Below are positions 9,956 through 20,082 of a stretch of DNA of 64,000 nucleotides, piece after piece. The DNA is from Sisyra terminalis (taxonomy: Eukaryota > Arthropoda > Insecta > Neuroptera > Sisyridae). The position numbers were made by a program, and so were the translations under genes. Where the stretch lies: contig OY292280.1 in the NCBI GenBank assembly GCA_958496175.1, positions 16,740,001 through 16,804,000 on the forward strand, given 5' to 3'. The notes below the pieces were generated by a model. It searched no databases, was not told the DNA's origin, and worked only from the letters and a program-made list of their open reading frames with translations. How positions within the stretch are numbered: the first letter of the stretch is position 1; each line of letters opens with the position of its first letter.

Positions 9956-10267
9956 TCGGAACAATATTTCGAAGAATTTTCTTATGATAGGGAGTCTATT
10001 TCCGAGAAGGTTTTTCTAGTTACAGTATCATTAGTCTATTGTAACATTTTTTGATTTAATAATACAATTTGGCGTGTCTCCTAGCAATCTGTACATTGGA
10101 GGAAAAATGTAAAGGGGAAATTTTCGAGATTGCAAACCTGTCAGGAATTTAAGGGATCACAAAGAAAAAATTTAAAAAAATCAGTTGCGAATTGTAGCTT
10201 AGAACTCAGCATGGGTTTCACTTGTGATATTGAATCCAAAAACATTGTTATCATTTTTTGTTTGCAG
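9956..10267. other. Intron end before the second receptor exon
   Basis: Plain intron with no repeat recognised. It ends with the acceptor TTTTTTGTTTGCAG at 10254-10267. Confidence 0.6.
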
Positions 10268-10411
10268 TGTGTCCCACTTCCGGGATTAGGGTTCCGTCGT
10301 GGAAGCTACAAGTGCGTTTGTCGTCGTGGTTTTTATTTTCCGGACACGAAAGTTCAGCGCCGCTACTACAATGGAACTGTGATCGAGGAGGAATACGAGA
10401 AGCTGATGTTG
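10268..10411 (+). CDS. GPR158/GPR179-like class C receptor, internal exon (EGF-like stalk)
   Basis: A 144-nt exon, exactly 48 codons, phase 0 at both ends. Acceptor TTTGCAG|TGT and donor TTG|GTGAGT. The peptide starts CVPLPGLGFRRGSYKCVCRR and includes GFYFPD, then an N-glycosylation sequon (NGT) and an acidic EEEYEK run. The pattern C-x-PLPGxGFxxGxYxCxCxxGFY is an EGF-like module typical of the stalk before TM1 in the GPR158/GPR179 orphan receptors. Its codon use is markedly GC-richer than the surrounding intron, as expected of real coding sequence. It joins in frame to the exons at 2976 and 18748. The family is known in vertebrates for synaptic signalling through RGS7 partners, but whether this receptor shares that role is inference. 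I do not assign a symbol. Confidence 0.85.
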
Positions 10412-12530
10412 GTGAGTAGAACTATTTGAATTTCCAACAAATTTCAGACGACAAATATTTATTTTCCCCATTATTTGTTCCGATATTAAATTGACTCGGA
10501 TTAACAAAGTTACGGCTATCTATAACGCAATAATGCTGTGTGAAACTGGCAAAATGCGAAAGTAGGAAGATGCCATGCATAATGGACAAGTTTAGGAGCA
10601 TTCCAGTTTGACGTCGTCTATGAGGTAAACACCGATCTGGAGCAGTTTGTTAACCATAATTAAGTTATTTCCGTTCAAACTGGAAATTATTGCTTTTACA
10701 AACATTGTCTTCACTAGCATAAGTCCATTTTACGTCGACATTTCGGAACCACTTGTGTTAATTAAAACAGTCATCTAATAAACGCTGCAAAGCTTATTTC
10801 GCTTTCCGCTATTTTTTCTTTCCAACTTTCCATGTTTAATCAAATTCAAATATTCTAAAAGCAACTGACATCCAAACCAAACATAAATTTTACATTTTCA
10901 ACTTCCAATTTCAAAAAAACTATATTATTTTTTTTTTTTGAATTATAAATGTTGATAAAATTACTAATCTGGTGGAAAATTTGAGATCAAATCTTCAAAT
11001 ATTGTCTGTCTGTCTTTTTACTAAATTTTGATCATAGTTTCTTAGTATTAGCTCGTGGGTCACTAATTTACATGGCATCCATTCACGCCTCATGAGGTTA
11101 AACAATCAGGGGACAATACAAGTGCTATGGAAGTACCTTTCTACAAATGTAACAAACAAATAGTAACTATGCTATTATGGGTTAGTGTTTGACCCACGGG
11201 TCCTAGATTCGTGATCCTTGTATTAGAGGTTTCCTTAAGGAATTTTGATTTAAGAGGAAATAGAATAAAGAGTAAAAATTAGGATCGAAAACGCCAAAAA
11301 TGGAAGAGTCAGGAAGTTCGAACATTCTGGAGCATAGAAAAACAAGGTTGACCACAGGTGGAGGATAATTAGTTATAGTTGGGGAATCAATCAATTATTA
11401 ATCAGTTACGAGGTAAATGGTGAGATAAATGGTTGTTGTAAATAAAGAAATTAGTGTATAGGGTGAAATAAATAAGTCTTTGGGTTAAAAATTATATTTA
11501 TCATTGTTGCAGGTCCTGGAAAACTTATACAATTACGTAATAGGCTTTTAATGAAGCAATATACAAATGCTTTTTCTTTTCTGCCTAAAATCTAGGCTGT
11601 GTATAGTAAGAGCTTAAAGACTTAACTCTTCATGAGATCTCATTATTTTTGAACAGTGAAAACCCTATGAGGTTATAAGACTTGATAATATAATTTCCTT
11701 GAAATATTTTGGTGGAATTATATTTGTTTCTTGTACTTACATCTATTTTTGTGACATCTTGAAAATAAAATCTTCTATCAATATTATACAAGGTTTATGT
11801 CAACGATTTCCAAACTTAAGACAGACGAAAGGCTTAATGATTCCCAATAAATTGAAATAAAAAACATAGAGGGAAAAATTGCAATCGACTGAAAATAAAA
11901 TAAGTCAACATGAACTCCATTCAATATCAACAGCTCAATTTTGCCTCCCAACTTCAACTCTCCTTATTCCTGTCTTGAACCACTACCATTTTCTATATCC
12001 TTAAACGCCCTCGCGATTCAATAATTGACTTAATAACTGTATGCTTTATAACTATAAATGAATCGAAAACAATGTTGGAAAAGCCAGATTGAGGAATTAG
12101 TTCAATACTATTGAAACGTGACGTGCAATAATGTTGATATTCTACTTATATTTTACACTTTCGATTGCAAACAAACATTTTTTCCCAAAGGGGTGATATG
12201 GCACCACCCCCTCCCCCTTTCTTCTAGAAAGGATAGTAGATCTTCAACAGATAAGGAGACAAACAAATAGGGAGTCTTAAAACGGGATAATGATGTCGTT
12301 ACTTCCTTTTAAGAAAATTGATTTAACAAACGTTTACCGAAAAGAAAAACTTATGTTTTCCTTGGGAAATAGGGTGGTGGATTTCCAAAAAAATGGGAAT
12401 CTATTATATACTGATCAAGCCAAATTTTGTATTACTTCCCAGGAAAATCAATGTTTGATTGATTTTTGAATCAATCTTTGTTTTTGATACGAATCAAAAA
12501 GCTATAATCGCCAATTTAATTTCTTGCCAA

Positions 12531-12686
12531 TTGGTGGCCGAGTAGTCCAGGCGGCCGTTTCAAAACTAGAAGATGTTGGGTTCGAATCATGTACCGTACA
12601 AATTATCAATAATTCTCGATCACGGATTTTTAATAGCTCTAGAGTTGTCAAAGAACTTAGTGTTATAAAGCGAAGTTAAATAACAA
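12531..12686 (+). mobile_element. tRNA-derived SINE, copy A (most complete)
   Basis: The head has an A box (TGGCCGAGTAGTCCAGGCGG) and a B box (GGGTTCGAATCAT) about 45 bp later, the internal pol III promoter of a Ser/Leu-type tRNA. The body continues TCTCGATCACGGATTTTTAA, then a GTTGTCAAAGAAC stretch, and ends TATAAAGCGAAGTTAAATAA. The same body and tail recur inverted at 13255 and 18262 and as a tail scrap at 1351. Cloverleaf pairing and an anticodon loop are not convincing, so this is a SINE and not a functional tRNA. No poly(A) tail or target-site duplication is clear. Confidence 0.75.
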
Positions 12687-12713
12687 TTGAAAAAAATAAT
12701 AGAAAAGTATTGA

Positions 12714-13034
12714 TTATATATGATTGAATTTTCGCTCTAGTAATTTGTAAATGTCTGATAATATTGAAGCCAATTTTGCACCTGATCTTTTCTTAATTGA
12801 TTCGAAATTTTTTTCAAACTCATATTTTTTCACGTAGATTGTCTTTTCCTTCTGTTTTTTCACCCCTATGGATTTGGTGATATCATCATCTTTGCCTTCC
12901 TGTTCTGGGCTAGATGTGCTCCTGTCTTTTTGGGGTATCATTATGTTCATGATATTTTCGAGTAAACGTAGTCGGGAATTTTCCTCTAACTTTTTCCATT
13001 CTATACTGTTAAAATTGATATAATCGGCGTTCAT
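12714..13034 (-). CDS. Hypothetical 106-aa open frame nested in the intron
   Basis: An ATG-initiated frame of 106 codons on the strand opposite to the receptor, ending in TAA. The predicted protein is hydrophilic and highly charged: it starts MNADYINFNSIEWKKLEEN, has an Asp-rich GKDDD stretch, then Lys-rich segments (KKQKEKTIYVKKYEF) and a C-terminal helix-like region (LASILSDIYKLLERK). No signal peptide, membrane segment or cysteine is present. I recognise no family. It lies between two SINE copies whose tails face it (12531-12686 and 13255-13401). It could be a C-terminal piece of a retroposed or transposon-encoded protein, an exon of a nested gene, or chance. The composition is more protein-like than other short frames here, but evidence is weak. 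Confidence 0.3.
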   Translation of the reverse strand: MNADYINFNSIEWKKLEENSRLRLLENIMNIMIPQKDRSTSSPEQEGKDDDITKSIGVKKQKEKTIYVKKYEFEKNFESIKKRSGAKLASILSDIYKLLERKFNHI

Positions 13035-13254
13035 CCATTTTTAAGGGATTTTTCAACCTCATGAACAAGAAAGTACTCATTTTATCCCATAGAGATAAAG
13101 TATAGAATACAGAAGTATATGAACGATACGTATATTGACAATTCATCAAAAATACATTTTTTAAACCATTTGTCCAATTTTTTAAAATAGTTTTCTTCTA
13201 TAAACATTAATACTTTAATAAGACCACAATATTTTTTCTTATTATTTGTCATCG

Positions 13255-13401
13255 CGTTATTACTTCCAAGGTCTTTAGTGATTCAAGAGTTAATAAAAAT
13301 CCGTAAATCGAGAAAAAGCAAAAATTTGCTCATTATAAGGATCGGACTCAACACTTATAAATTTTGGAGCAGCCACCTAGACCACTCGGCCACCAGTAGC
13401 C
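13255..13401 (-). mobile_element. tRNA-derived SINE, copy B
   Basis: Read on the minus strand it runs GGCTACTGGTGGCCGAGTGG (A box), GTTGAGTCCGATCC (degenerate B box), CTCGATTTACGGATTTTTAT, then TCACTAAAGACCTTGG and a TAATAACGCG end. Body and order match copy A at 12531. It is in the opposite orientation to copy A, tails facing each other 570 bp apart. Confidence 0.7.
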
Positions 13402-13951
13402 TTATTTTATATATTGACAAAATATTTCAAGATGTGGTTGAGATAATTAGTTATTTCTTTGTGACTGTAATAGGAACATATAAGAAACAATAGGGTATGA
13501 GAGTAAATGCATATTTTTTTGAGATACGGGACCCTAATTCAAATAGGTGCTGTATTTGGCGACTTTGTCGCCTCGATTAATGAGAATAAGTGTTCGATTT
13601 TTCATCGGAAATGAATTCGTGTCTATGGAAATCAACTTTCTGTTCTGGATTGCGGAAAAATTCAATTGTAATGATGGATTTTGAATAAACTGCATTTGAT
13701 GCACTATTCGAGAACGCATTTGGAACTCATTGGCGAGCAATTGTTCTGACTATTCCGTTTATCTATGCCAAGACACGAATCTCGACCAGTAGTGTTCCAG
13801 AGGCGACGGCGCTAAATAAAATTGGAAAATGTTCCATACAACTTGGTTGACAACTTAATTAAATTCTACCGAACGTCATTTCTAATCTTTTCAAGCAGAA
13901 AATCGTACCGATTAGAAAATAATTATTCGTTGCATTCCGTTCTTCTTTCAT

Positions 13952-13980
13952 TTCACCAGTTCACCGGTTCACCAGTTCAC
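13952..13980. repeat. Short tandem repeat, TTCACC(A/G)G x 3.6
   Basis: The 8-bp unit TTCACCAG or TTCACCGG is repeated three full times plus TTCAC. It is a minor simple repeat with no evident function. Confidence 0.7.
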
Positions 13981-14643
13981 TCAGCTTCTGTTTGCACTTG
14001 CGGAAGTAATTAAAATCACAATGAGTATACATATATATACAGTGGTGGAAAAATATGAATAAATATTATAAATCGAGCTGAGCATTGGAATTTTAATTGT
14101 CGCGGAGAGGAACGCAAAGACGTTAATCTCGATTTATTACCAGCGATTCTGGAATAGTATCTGTGAAAAAGTTGATAACAAGACGGATTATGATACGCGC
14201 CCGGTTTTTCCTACCGTTTTTCCCGTGCGACGCAAATGTATCTCTTAGAGCTCCCGTTTATAATAAACTTATAATCCCGATCAGTGCCTTAACATGAACA
14301 AATGTTTGTAATCTGTCATTGTATTCAGTTTAGAGACGATAGGATTTACCATAATCATACTTCTTCTCTAAATTCCAAACAGAAAACTCATATTTTCACG
14401 TGGTATCAAATTAATGATTTCAATATGGAAATGTGACAATCATTAAGAAACTTTCCCAGATTTTTTCATCATAATATGTTCAACTTCAAAAATGTGGGTG
14501 TTTTAATTAAACTTTTGAACTATCCATGATTGCTCTACTCAATAAAAACCATTGAATTATTAATAGTTGAACGAATAAATTGGTACTGAAATCCTATCAG
14601 AAAGATCAAAAATTAAAAACTTGAGTCCAAGAAGGAGCATTCA

Positions 14644-15010
14644 ATAAAACCAGGAGTCACGGAAGAAAGTGTACTGGGCCCAATTATTTCAAAAGCTCAG
14701 AAAGGATTCAAATCTTGTACCATCTTATCCCCCTATAACCCTTCTCTCTGTCATCATTTAACGTCTCGAAAGACTTCTGCAAAGAATTCTACCTTCCTTA
14801 ACAGATATCCCAAACCATCAGTTTGGATTCAAATAGGACAATTCCACAATTCAGCAATGTCATTGGAAAGTCAACACTAGAAATGAAGCTATGGACCTTA
14901 AAAAATATTGACCACCGGTCTTGTAAGAAAGTTGTTAAGACTTGAACGAAATTACAGATAAGGATTTTTCATATAAATTGATAACGTATTGGCATGAATA
15001 TAGTTTAACT
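14644..15010 (+). pseudogene. Non-LTR retrotransposon reverse-transcriptase remnant (Jockey-like)
   Basis: In one frame from 14720 the translation gives a SYPPITLLSV block, a stop, then RLERLLQRILPSLTDIPNHQ FGFK, a stop, DNSTIQQCH, and later NEAMDLKKY. This is the order of conserved reverse-transcriptase blocks in Jockey/I/CR1-type non-LTR elements (SYRPISLL, LExLLxxRL, IPxHQFGFR, HSTxxQ, a Lys-Lys-Tyr segment). An upstream IKPG at 14644 in another frame matches the Lys-Pro-Gly that normally precedes the first block. A weak DKDFSYKL stretch around 14955-14980 may be the next block. Several stops and at least one frameshift make it non-functional. The endonuclease and the catalytic YxDD box are absent, so it is a short dead fragment. 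Confidence 0.7.
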
Positions 15011-18000
15011 ATAATCCGTTTAAGTTTAATCAAAGTAACGCCATTTTTTTAATCTCTGAAACTTGATTATACACCTAATAGTATGAATATTTTAGAGCCT
15101 TGACACGCAAATAATAATGGAAAAATCTATCGTAGTAAAACTAATGCACCAGAGTTTATTGACCCCAGCGAATTAAAAATGTACATATTCGTATTACGTA
15201 TCTGTAACAATGACCCAACGCATAGTTATGTATTTTCAGGTGTGAGAAATTTGTAGTAATGTATAAAAATAGCAAACTATTAAAGGTGAAGTTTATTTTA
15301 CTTTTTCTAACAACAATCAATCAATGAACTGAGTTAATTAAATTTGTGCTTTAATTTAAAAGCAAGACAGAGAAAAAAACGCTGGAAATCTCACATGTTA
15401 TTTAATTACAAGAAAAAAAAAACGCAGTTAAATAAAAATGAGACAGAGAAATGTTGAAAATTCAAGTTAGATATAGATGTAATTAGAAACGTTATTTCGC
15501 CTCTTATTAATTTTTCAATTAATAAAGTCTGAGAAAAAATCTCGCAAAGAAAAAGTCTGCTAAGTGTTTAATTAAACACACAATGAACGACAGTTCATGT
15601 GAAAAATCTTTTTCGTTTTCGTTCGATATTAAATTTTTATACAAATTTAATTTTCATCTGGAGAGGAAAAATGGGGGAAAAGAAAAAACACCGACCGAAT
15701 TTCAAATAACGTTTGCTATTGTCGCAGTGGACGCAAAGATGGTGATAGTTTCACGGGAAGAACATTCCCATAAATTTAAGCACAACCATAGTTTCTTTCA
15801 ATTGTTTTTTAAGAATCACAAAGAAAAAACGAAGAATATCAATATAGGTTTATTCTTTTGGATTTAAAAATACAAAATTTTATATTTTTTTAAATAATTT
15901 TAATCAAATTTTTACACTATAACTCAGGAAGTGTTAACAGAAAAAATAACGACGAAAACAGGGGACCACTTTTCTCGGGAACTCTTAAACGCATTTTGAT
16001 CAAATTTGATGTATTTTATCAATGATGACATTTTTTAAGTACTGAATTAGAATAATTGCAATTATTTGAATAGTTTTAAAATTACAAGAAATCATTTTTT
16101 ATCCTCAAAAGAAAGACTTCTTCAGAAAGTTCCGGCTTATTTGCTAGTTCTAACTAGTTCTATAATACTTCATAAAGCTCTTATCTCTTTCGCACAAAAA
16201 GATATTAGAAAAGTGGAAATTTCAACGATAAAATTCCAACAAGTTTTTCCTCAAACCTCAAAAAATGGTCTCATAATATTGTCTTTAATTATTTAATTAA
16301 AAAGCGAATTAAAAATGAAAAAAAAAATATATGTATATGTATAATTTCAAATTACTTTTTACATAGGAGAGAAATATATTTTCCTTTAATACGTTCTCGA
16401 CAGTCTTTCATTTGAAGTTAATTTGAATTTTTAATGATTTCATTTTGAAATAATTTTATCTCGTCTTCAATTAGCAGAAGACATGGTTGCGGTTTTCTTT
16501 TGATTTGTTATGTGAAAAGATGCAATTTATTTTTTATAATGGATGCAAGACACGTGCGATTATCGGGGTTGAAACCCTAGTGGCGTGTAGAGTAAAATTT
16601 ACGAGTCGCGTTTATTTTCATTAACGAACCGGAGGTAGAAATCAAATCTATCAACCCCTATATGAAATATTCATAATTATTTTTTAAATAAAAATGGCTA
16701 AAAAATTCAAATTTTGCCAAACCAAAACAGACATTTCTGATCAGCGCGACCTATCGGTGAAAATGAAAAGTATCGATGCACAAAACCGAATCGAACTTGT
16801 TAAATTTATAATGTTATGATTTATCTCCTCAGAAACAAGTCGAAATTTTCACATCTAGATAGTGATACTTATTATCCAGATAAAACTTAATCCGGAGGAT
16901 AGAGTTCAAATCGATGCAACTTCGCTTGACGGGCATAAAGTTTCAAATTGCAAAAATGGAATCGTGGCTAAGTCCAATGTTTTTTCCACACAATACCGCC
17001 ATTTTGCTAGACAGATGAAAAAAAGCTTATCAAATTTAAGATGTTTTTTTAATAATATATTTTGTATCAATCTGATCTTTTCTTACCAGACAAACTGCAC
17101 AGTTGTTATAACGGATAGATTTTATAGATCTTCTTTTTGTATAAATAGAATTAGACATTAAAGCAGGATATTTAATTTATTTTTCTCTGAAAATACATTA
17201 AAAAGGAAGAAGAGCTTTTATTCCCCTAAATTTTTATTGGTCCACTAAAATGTGCGTAAAAAGCACTTAATTACAATAATAATTAATTAGGTATGCCCAG
17301 TGCTAATATTGTGGTATAGTGAGTAATAAGAAAGTGTTTTGTGTCTTTGTTACTTTCTGGTGGAATTTTAACGCTTAATAAAAAATATGATTGGAATTAT
17401 GCTTAAAAATTCATCAGCTGTTTGGTGTAATGGCGGCGATAAAACGTGGAAATCTAATATGTGCGTTCACGATAAAATATGATAGAATTTATAATTTTTC
17501 TTTCGTTCGCTGTTGCTTTCGGTGGAGCTTTCATTGGAGCTTTCGTTGGATAGAAAGTAAATTGAACGAAACATTGATCGTAAATGTAATAAAATCTCAT
17601 TTGAGCCTTAGAAACGATGTGAAAATGCTTTTCAAATTGTTACTTTCAATGGCAATAATGTTGAAGATTTTACGAATTTCATTTGTGCAAATTGGGTGTT
17701 TTAGGGAAAACGGACAATGTTTTGGGGTTGGTTTTTCGCATATTTTGTTCAATTAGCAAAATAATTGCGATCGTTACCAGTTGAAATAAATTGTTTTAGA
17801 GCGGTTTATTATAAACTTGGTGTGTCAAGGAATTTTCCGAGGGTGAAATTAGGTTTCCTTTTCAAAGCGAAACAATACTCGAGATGGTTTGAGAAGTTTA
17901 AAGTCATGTTGGCAAAAATTAAACAGTTTCACAACTTTTCGCAATGTACCACTTACTAAATTCAGGCCAAATGCATTACTATTATTTCAAAAATAAAACC

Positions 18001-18261
18001 AATACCAATTTTTTTCAAAGAAAAGTTCAATTTTGTTGAATATTTTCTACTCTATATGGTAAACTTCAAAGTTGGTCCCATTTAAATTTAAATCAACAAA
18101 TAGTTTTCTAGGAATGAATAATAAGGGATGGTTAGATACTTTTACACTAAATTTAAAAATTTTGATTAAAATTAATTATTTTAGAAGAAAAATAGGTAAA
18201 CTTTTTTTTTTTTGGGTTCAAATATTTTAAAGATTCCCAAAATAACTTGAAGTAATTTTCA
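15011..18261. other. Intronic AT-rich sequence
   Basis: No supported gene. Open frames of 60-120 codons at about 15583, 16066, 16862, 17391 and 17765 mostly begin at non-ATG codons and show no domain, so I do not call them. A local direct duplication (GGAGCTTTCATT / GGAGCTTTCGTT) lies at about 17523-17550. The patch 16540-16650 (GACACGTGCGATTATCGGGG onward) is GC-richer than its neighbours but unidentified. Confidence 0.5.
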
Positions 18262-18335
18262 ATAGTTATTTACCGTCGCTTTATAACCGCCAAGGTCTAT
18301 AGTGACTGTAGGGTTAATAAAAATCCGTAAATTTA
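18262..18335 (-). repeat. SINE body and tail fragment, copy D
   Basis: The minus strand reads AATTTACGGATTTTTATTAA, CACTATAGACCTTGGCGG, TTATAAAGCGACGGTAAATA. This matches the second half and 3' end of copies A (12531) and B (13255). The tRNA-like head is missing, which is the usual 5' truncation of such elements. Confidence 0.65.
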
Positions 18336-18374
18336 GTTGTTAAAATTATAAAAAAAATCATTTAATTTTTTTAT

Positions 18375-18683
18375 TTAAACTTCCTTTTTTCGTTGGTTCT
18401 TTTGTTGCGGTTGTATTACCTCGTTAATGTATATGTTTTGAGAAAATTGGGACCAGCGACTGTGGACGAAGAATAGCTCGTTGACGTTTGAAAAGAATCG
18501 TTTTACCAAACACTCGGCTAAATTAGCTTTAAAATTGACCTCGTCGATGAAGTAAAAAGCGTAAAAGTGGCATTGTTTTACATGGAATTGCTGGAAGTTG
18601 CAATGCGAGAAAATCGAGAAACAGCGAAAAGTTGTCTCTGATTTGAAACCATTCGTGTACACAATGCCATTATTGTAAGACAA
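18375..18683 (-). pseudogene. Unidentified open frame without a methionine (possible gene remnant)
   Basis: About 102 sense codons on the minus strand, closed by TAA, in DNA that is GC-richer than the surrounding intron. The frame has no ATG anywhere and would begin at a TTG, so it cannot be a complete gene as it stands. The predicted peptide is rich in Phe, His and Cys early on (CFSIFSHCNFQQFHVKQCHF), then FIDEVNFKANLAECLVKRFF, and ends in a basic, glutamine-rich tail. I do not recognise the family. It might be an exon of a nested gene, or a fragment of a mobile or virus-derived gene inserted beside the SINE scrap at 18262; chance is also possible. Confidence 0.25.
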
Positions 18684-18747
18684 TATAGTTCAGTGTATTG
18701 TTAAGAAGTTTATTTGTAGCGATGTTGAACATTGTCGTTTGTCGTAG

Positions 18748-18948
18748 GGGGAGGAAAGTCAGTATGGTGCACCAGGGGTGTTCGAATGTTTACCCTGTGC
18801 CGAGGGATGCGAATGGTGTGAGGATGATCGTCCCTGTGTTGTCTCCCTCAACTGGCTCCTGCGTACCATCATTCTGGTACTATCCTGTGTCGTCATCTGC
18901 TGTCTACCTTTTGTAGTATTCTTCACATGGAAATTCGGCAACATTAAG
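18748..18948 (+). CDS. GPR158/GPR179-like class C receptor, exon with Cys-rich motif and TM1
   Basis: A 201-nt exon (67 codons), phase 0 at both ends. Acceptor GTTTGTCGTAG|GGG and donor AAG|GTAAGT. The peptide begins GEESQYGAPGVFECLPCAEG and continues CEWCEDDRPC, so the motif CxxCxxGCxxCxDDxPC is clear. This is the stalk signature directly before TM1 in GPR158/GPR179-type receptors. About 23 hydrophobic residues follow (LLRTIILVLSCVVICCLPFV onward), which I read as TM1, then WKFGNIK at the first cytoplasmic loop, where the exon ends. An in-frame stop (18745-18747) lies inside the acceptor, so the frame is open only after splicing. An alternative acceptor at 18762 (GTCAG) is also in frame but has a poor pyrimidine tract. 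TM2-TM7 are not in the window. Confidence 0.85.
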
Positions 18949-20082
18949 GTAAGTTGAAAATTTCATCAATTAATACATGCTAAACCTTATTGTACAATAG
19001 AAAAGACAACAACTTTGAACATCGACTCGATAGCGTCTTTTATTCGCTTTAATGCTAAGTAAATTGCTCCCAATAATCGGCAAGCTTTTCCTGCCTGAAA
19101 ACTATTCGCTAAGCAACTTCATACTGTAGTCACTTCCGTCACCTAAAGTTAAAAATCATCATTTTTTCATAACACCGTTAAAGAAGTTTAACTACGAAAT
19201 TTGTAAAATTGTGAAATAATATAATTACCGTCCATAAAACGGTGAAAAGCTCTGGAAAGCTTTTGCTGTCATATTCTGGCCAAATTCAATTAAACCAATA
19301 AAAATGAGATTAGAAAATGATCATTGCGCTTTTCATACATTACAATTGAATTCAACTCAGATAGCAGTTATGGAAATAAATTACTTCATGAATATGCATG
19401 CAATTAGGATAAATTAAGGATAAATTCCGTATAATTTTGGCAATATTTTCGAAACGATTTGCTTAATTAAGTTTATATACACACCGGGCTACAGTCGACA
19501 ACCACGGGCACACTAATTTAATTACATGCTCGTAAACACGAGCAAATTGCTTGTATCAATTTCGATTTTATTACGCGCTTTTTCAAAATGTCGGCCACGG
19601 GAAGAAATGTGGGCTCATATGGGAAAAATGGGTGAAAAATCAATTTACCGTTGGCGAGAACTTGCCAATTGTCATTATCCTGTTTCCGTTGGCGTTTGCT
19701 AATCAAATTTACCGACGAATTCTCAAAAAATTTTCGTTCGAAAAAAAAAACCTTTATTAAAATCACTCAGTCAAGCTAATATTCAATATATATTTATATA
19801 TATTACAAATTTTTGTTGAGTAAATTCGATTTATTGCAGTTTTAATCCGAAACTTTTGTAAGAATGCCAACCTAATTTTTTTTAAATTTAGTTCCTTTAA
19901 TTTAATCATCCCCAAATAAATTTCTTGAACAATTTATTCTTACAACAATAAATATTTTTGTGACCACTTATTTGATTCCATTCAAAGAATATGAATATCT
20001 GCACTTTGTCAATCAACATATATTAGATTATAGGGTTGTAAACTTGGATAAGAGAGAACTCTGTAAATTTTATTAGTATTTG
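18949..20082 (+). other. Start of the receptor intron before the satellite
   Basis: Begins with GTAAGTTGA after the TM1 exon. It contains the dispersed module at 19062-19196. I found no TM2 exon here. Overlapping open frames on both strands around 19518-19766 mirror each other and have no recognisable content. The last unique-looking sequence before the satellite is about 19780-20080, very AT-rich. Confidence 0.65.
19062..19196 (+). repeat. Second copy of the dispersed end module
   Basis: Same block order and orientation as 4605-4766: TTGCTCCCAATAATCGGCA, CCTGCCTGAAAACTATTCGC, AAGCAACTTCATACTGTAG, CATCATTTTTTCATAAC, and GTTAAAGAAGTTTAAC at the end. It is shorter than the first copy, and its terminal palindrome is decayed (GAAGTTTAAC for GAAGTATAACTTC). 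Confidence 0.6.

Larger units (their letters stand above)
3097..10267 (+). other. Receptor intron, about 7.2 kb, repeat-rich
   Basis: Bounded by GTAAGT at 3097 and a TTTTTTGTTTGCAG acceptor ending at 10267. Both flanking exons break at codon boundaries (phase 0). It contains the inverted-repeat element 3284-6402, the hAT-like MITE 7674-8310, the foldback 9269-9514 and a tandem pair 9540-9955. I see no other coding exon. The stretches 6403-7673 and 8311-9268 look like plain AT-rich intron. Confidence 0.7.
10412..18747 (+). other. Receptor intron, about 8.3 kb
   Basis: Bounded by GTGAGT at 10412 and GTTTGTCGTAG at 18737-18747. It holds SINE copies at 12531-12686, 13255-13401 and 18262-18335, a reverse-transcriptase remnant at 14644-15010 and two unexplained minus-strand open frames. 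The stretches 10412-12530 and 13402-14643 carry no gene I can support. Slightly GC-richer patches at 14090-14290 and 16460-16660 could be conserved non-coding sequence, but nothing specific is recognised. Confidence 0.65.

Noticed and set aside
12531..12600. A tRNA gene with A and B boxes
   Set aside because: No acceptor or anticodon arm pairing can be drawn, and the same head and tail recur as a dispersed SINE.
14031..14060. Tc1-like transposon end (ACAGTGGTGGAAAAATATG)
   Set aside because: I found no inverted partner and no transposase remnant nearby.
17391..17959. Open frames of 121 and 64 codons
   Set aside because: They begin at non-ATG codons, lack recognisable domains and look like chance frames in a slightly GC-richer intron patch.
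18698..18944. Open frames on both strands over the TM1 exon
   Set aside because: They are in other frames than the conserved Cys-rich and TM1 sequence and are shadows of that exon.
19518..19766. A TM2 exon or small gene before the satellite
   Set aside because: Neither strand gives a hydrophobic helix with class C character or good splice sites; plus and minus frames are mirror images.
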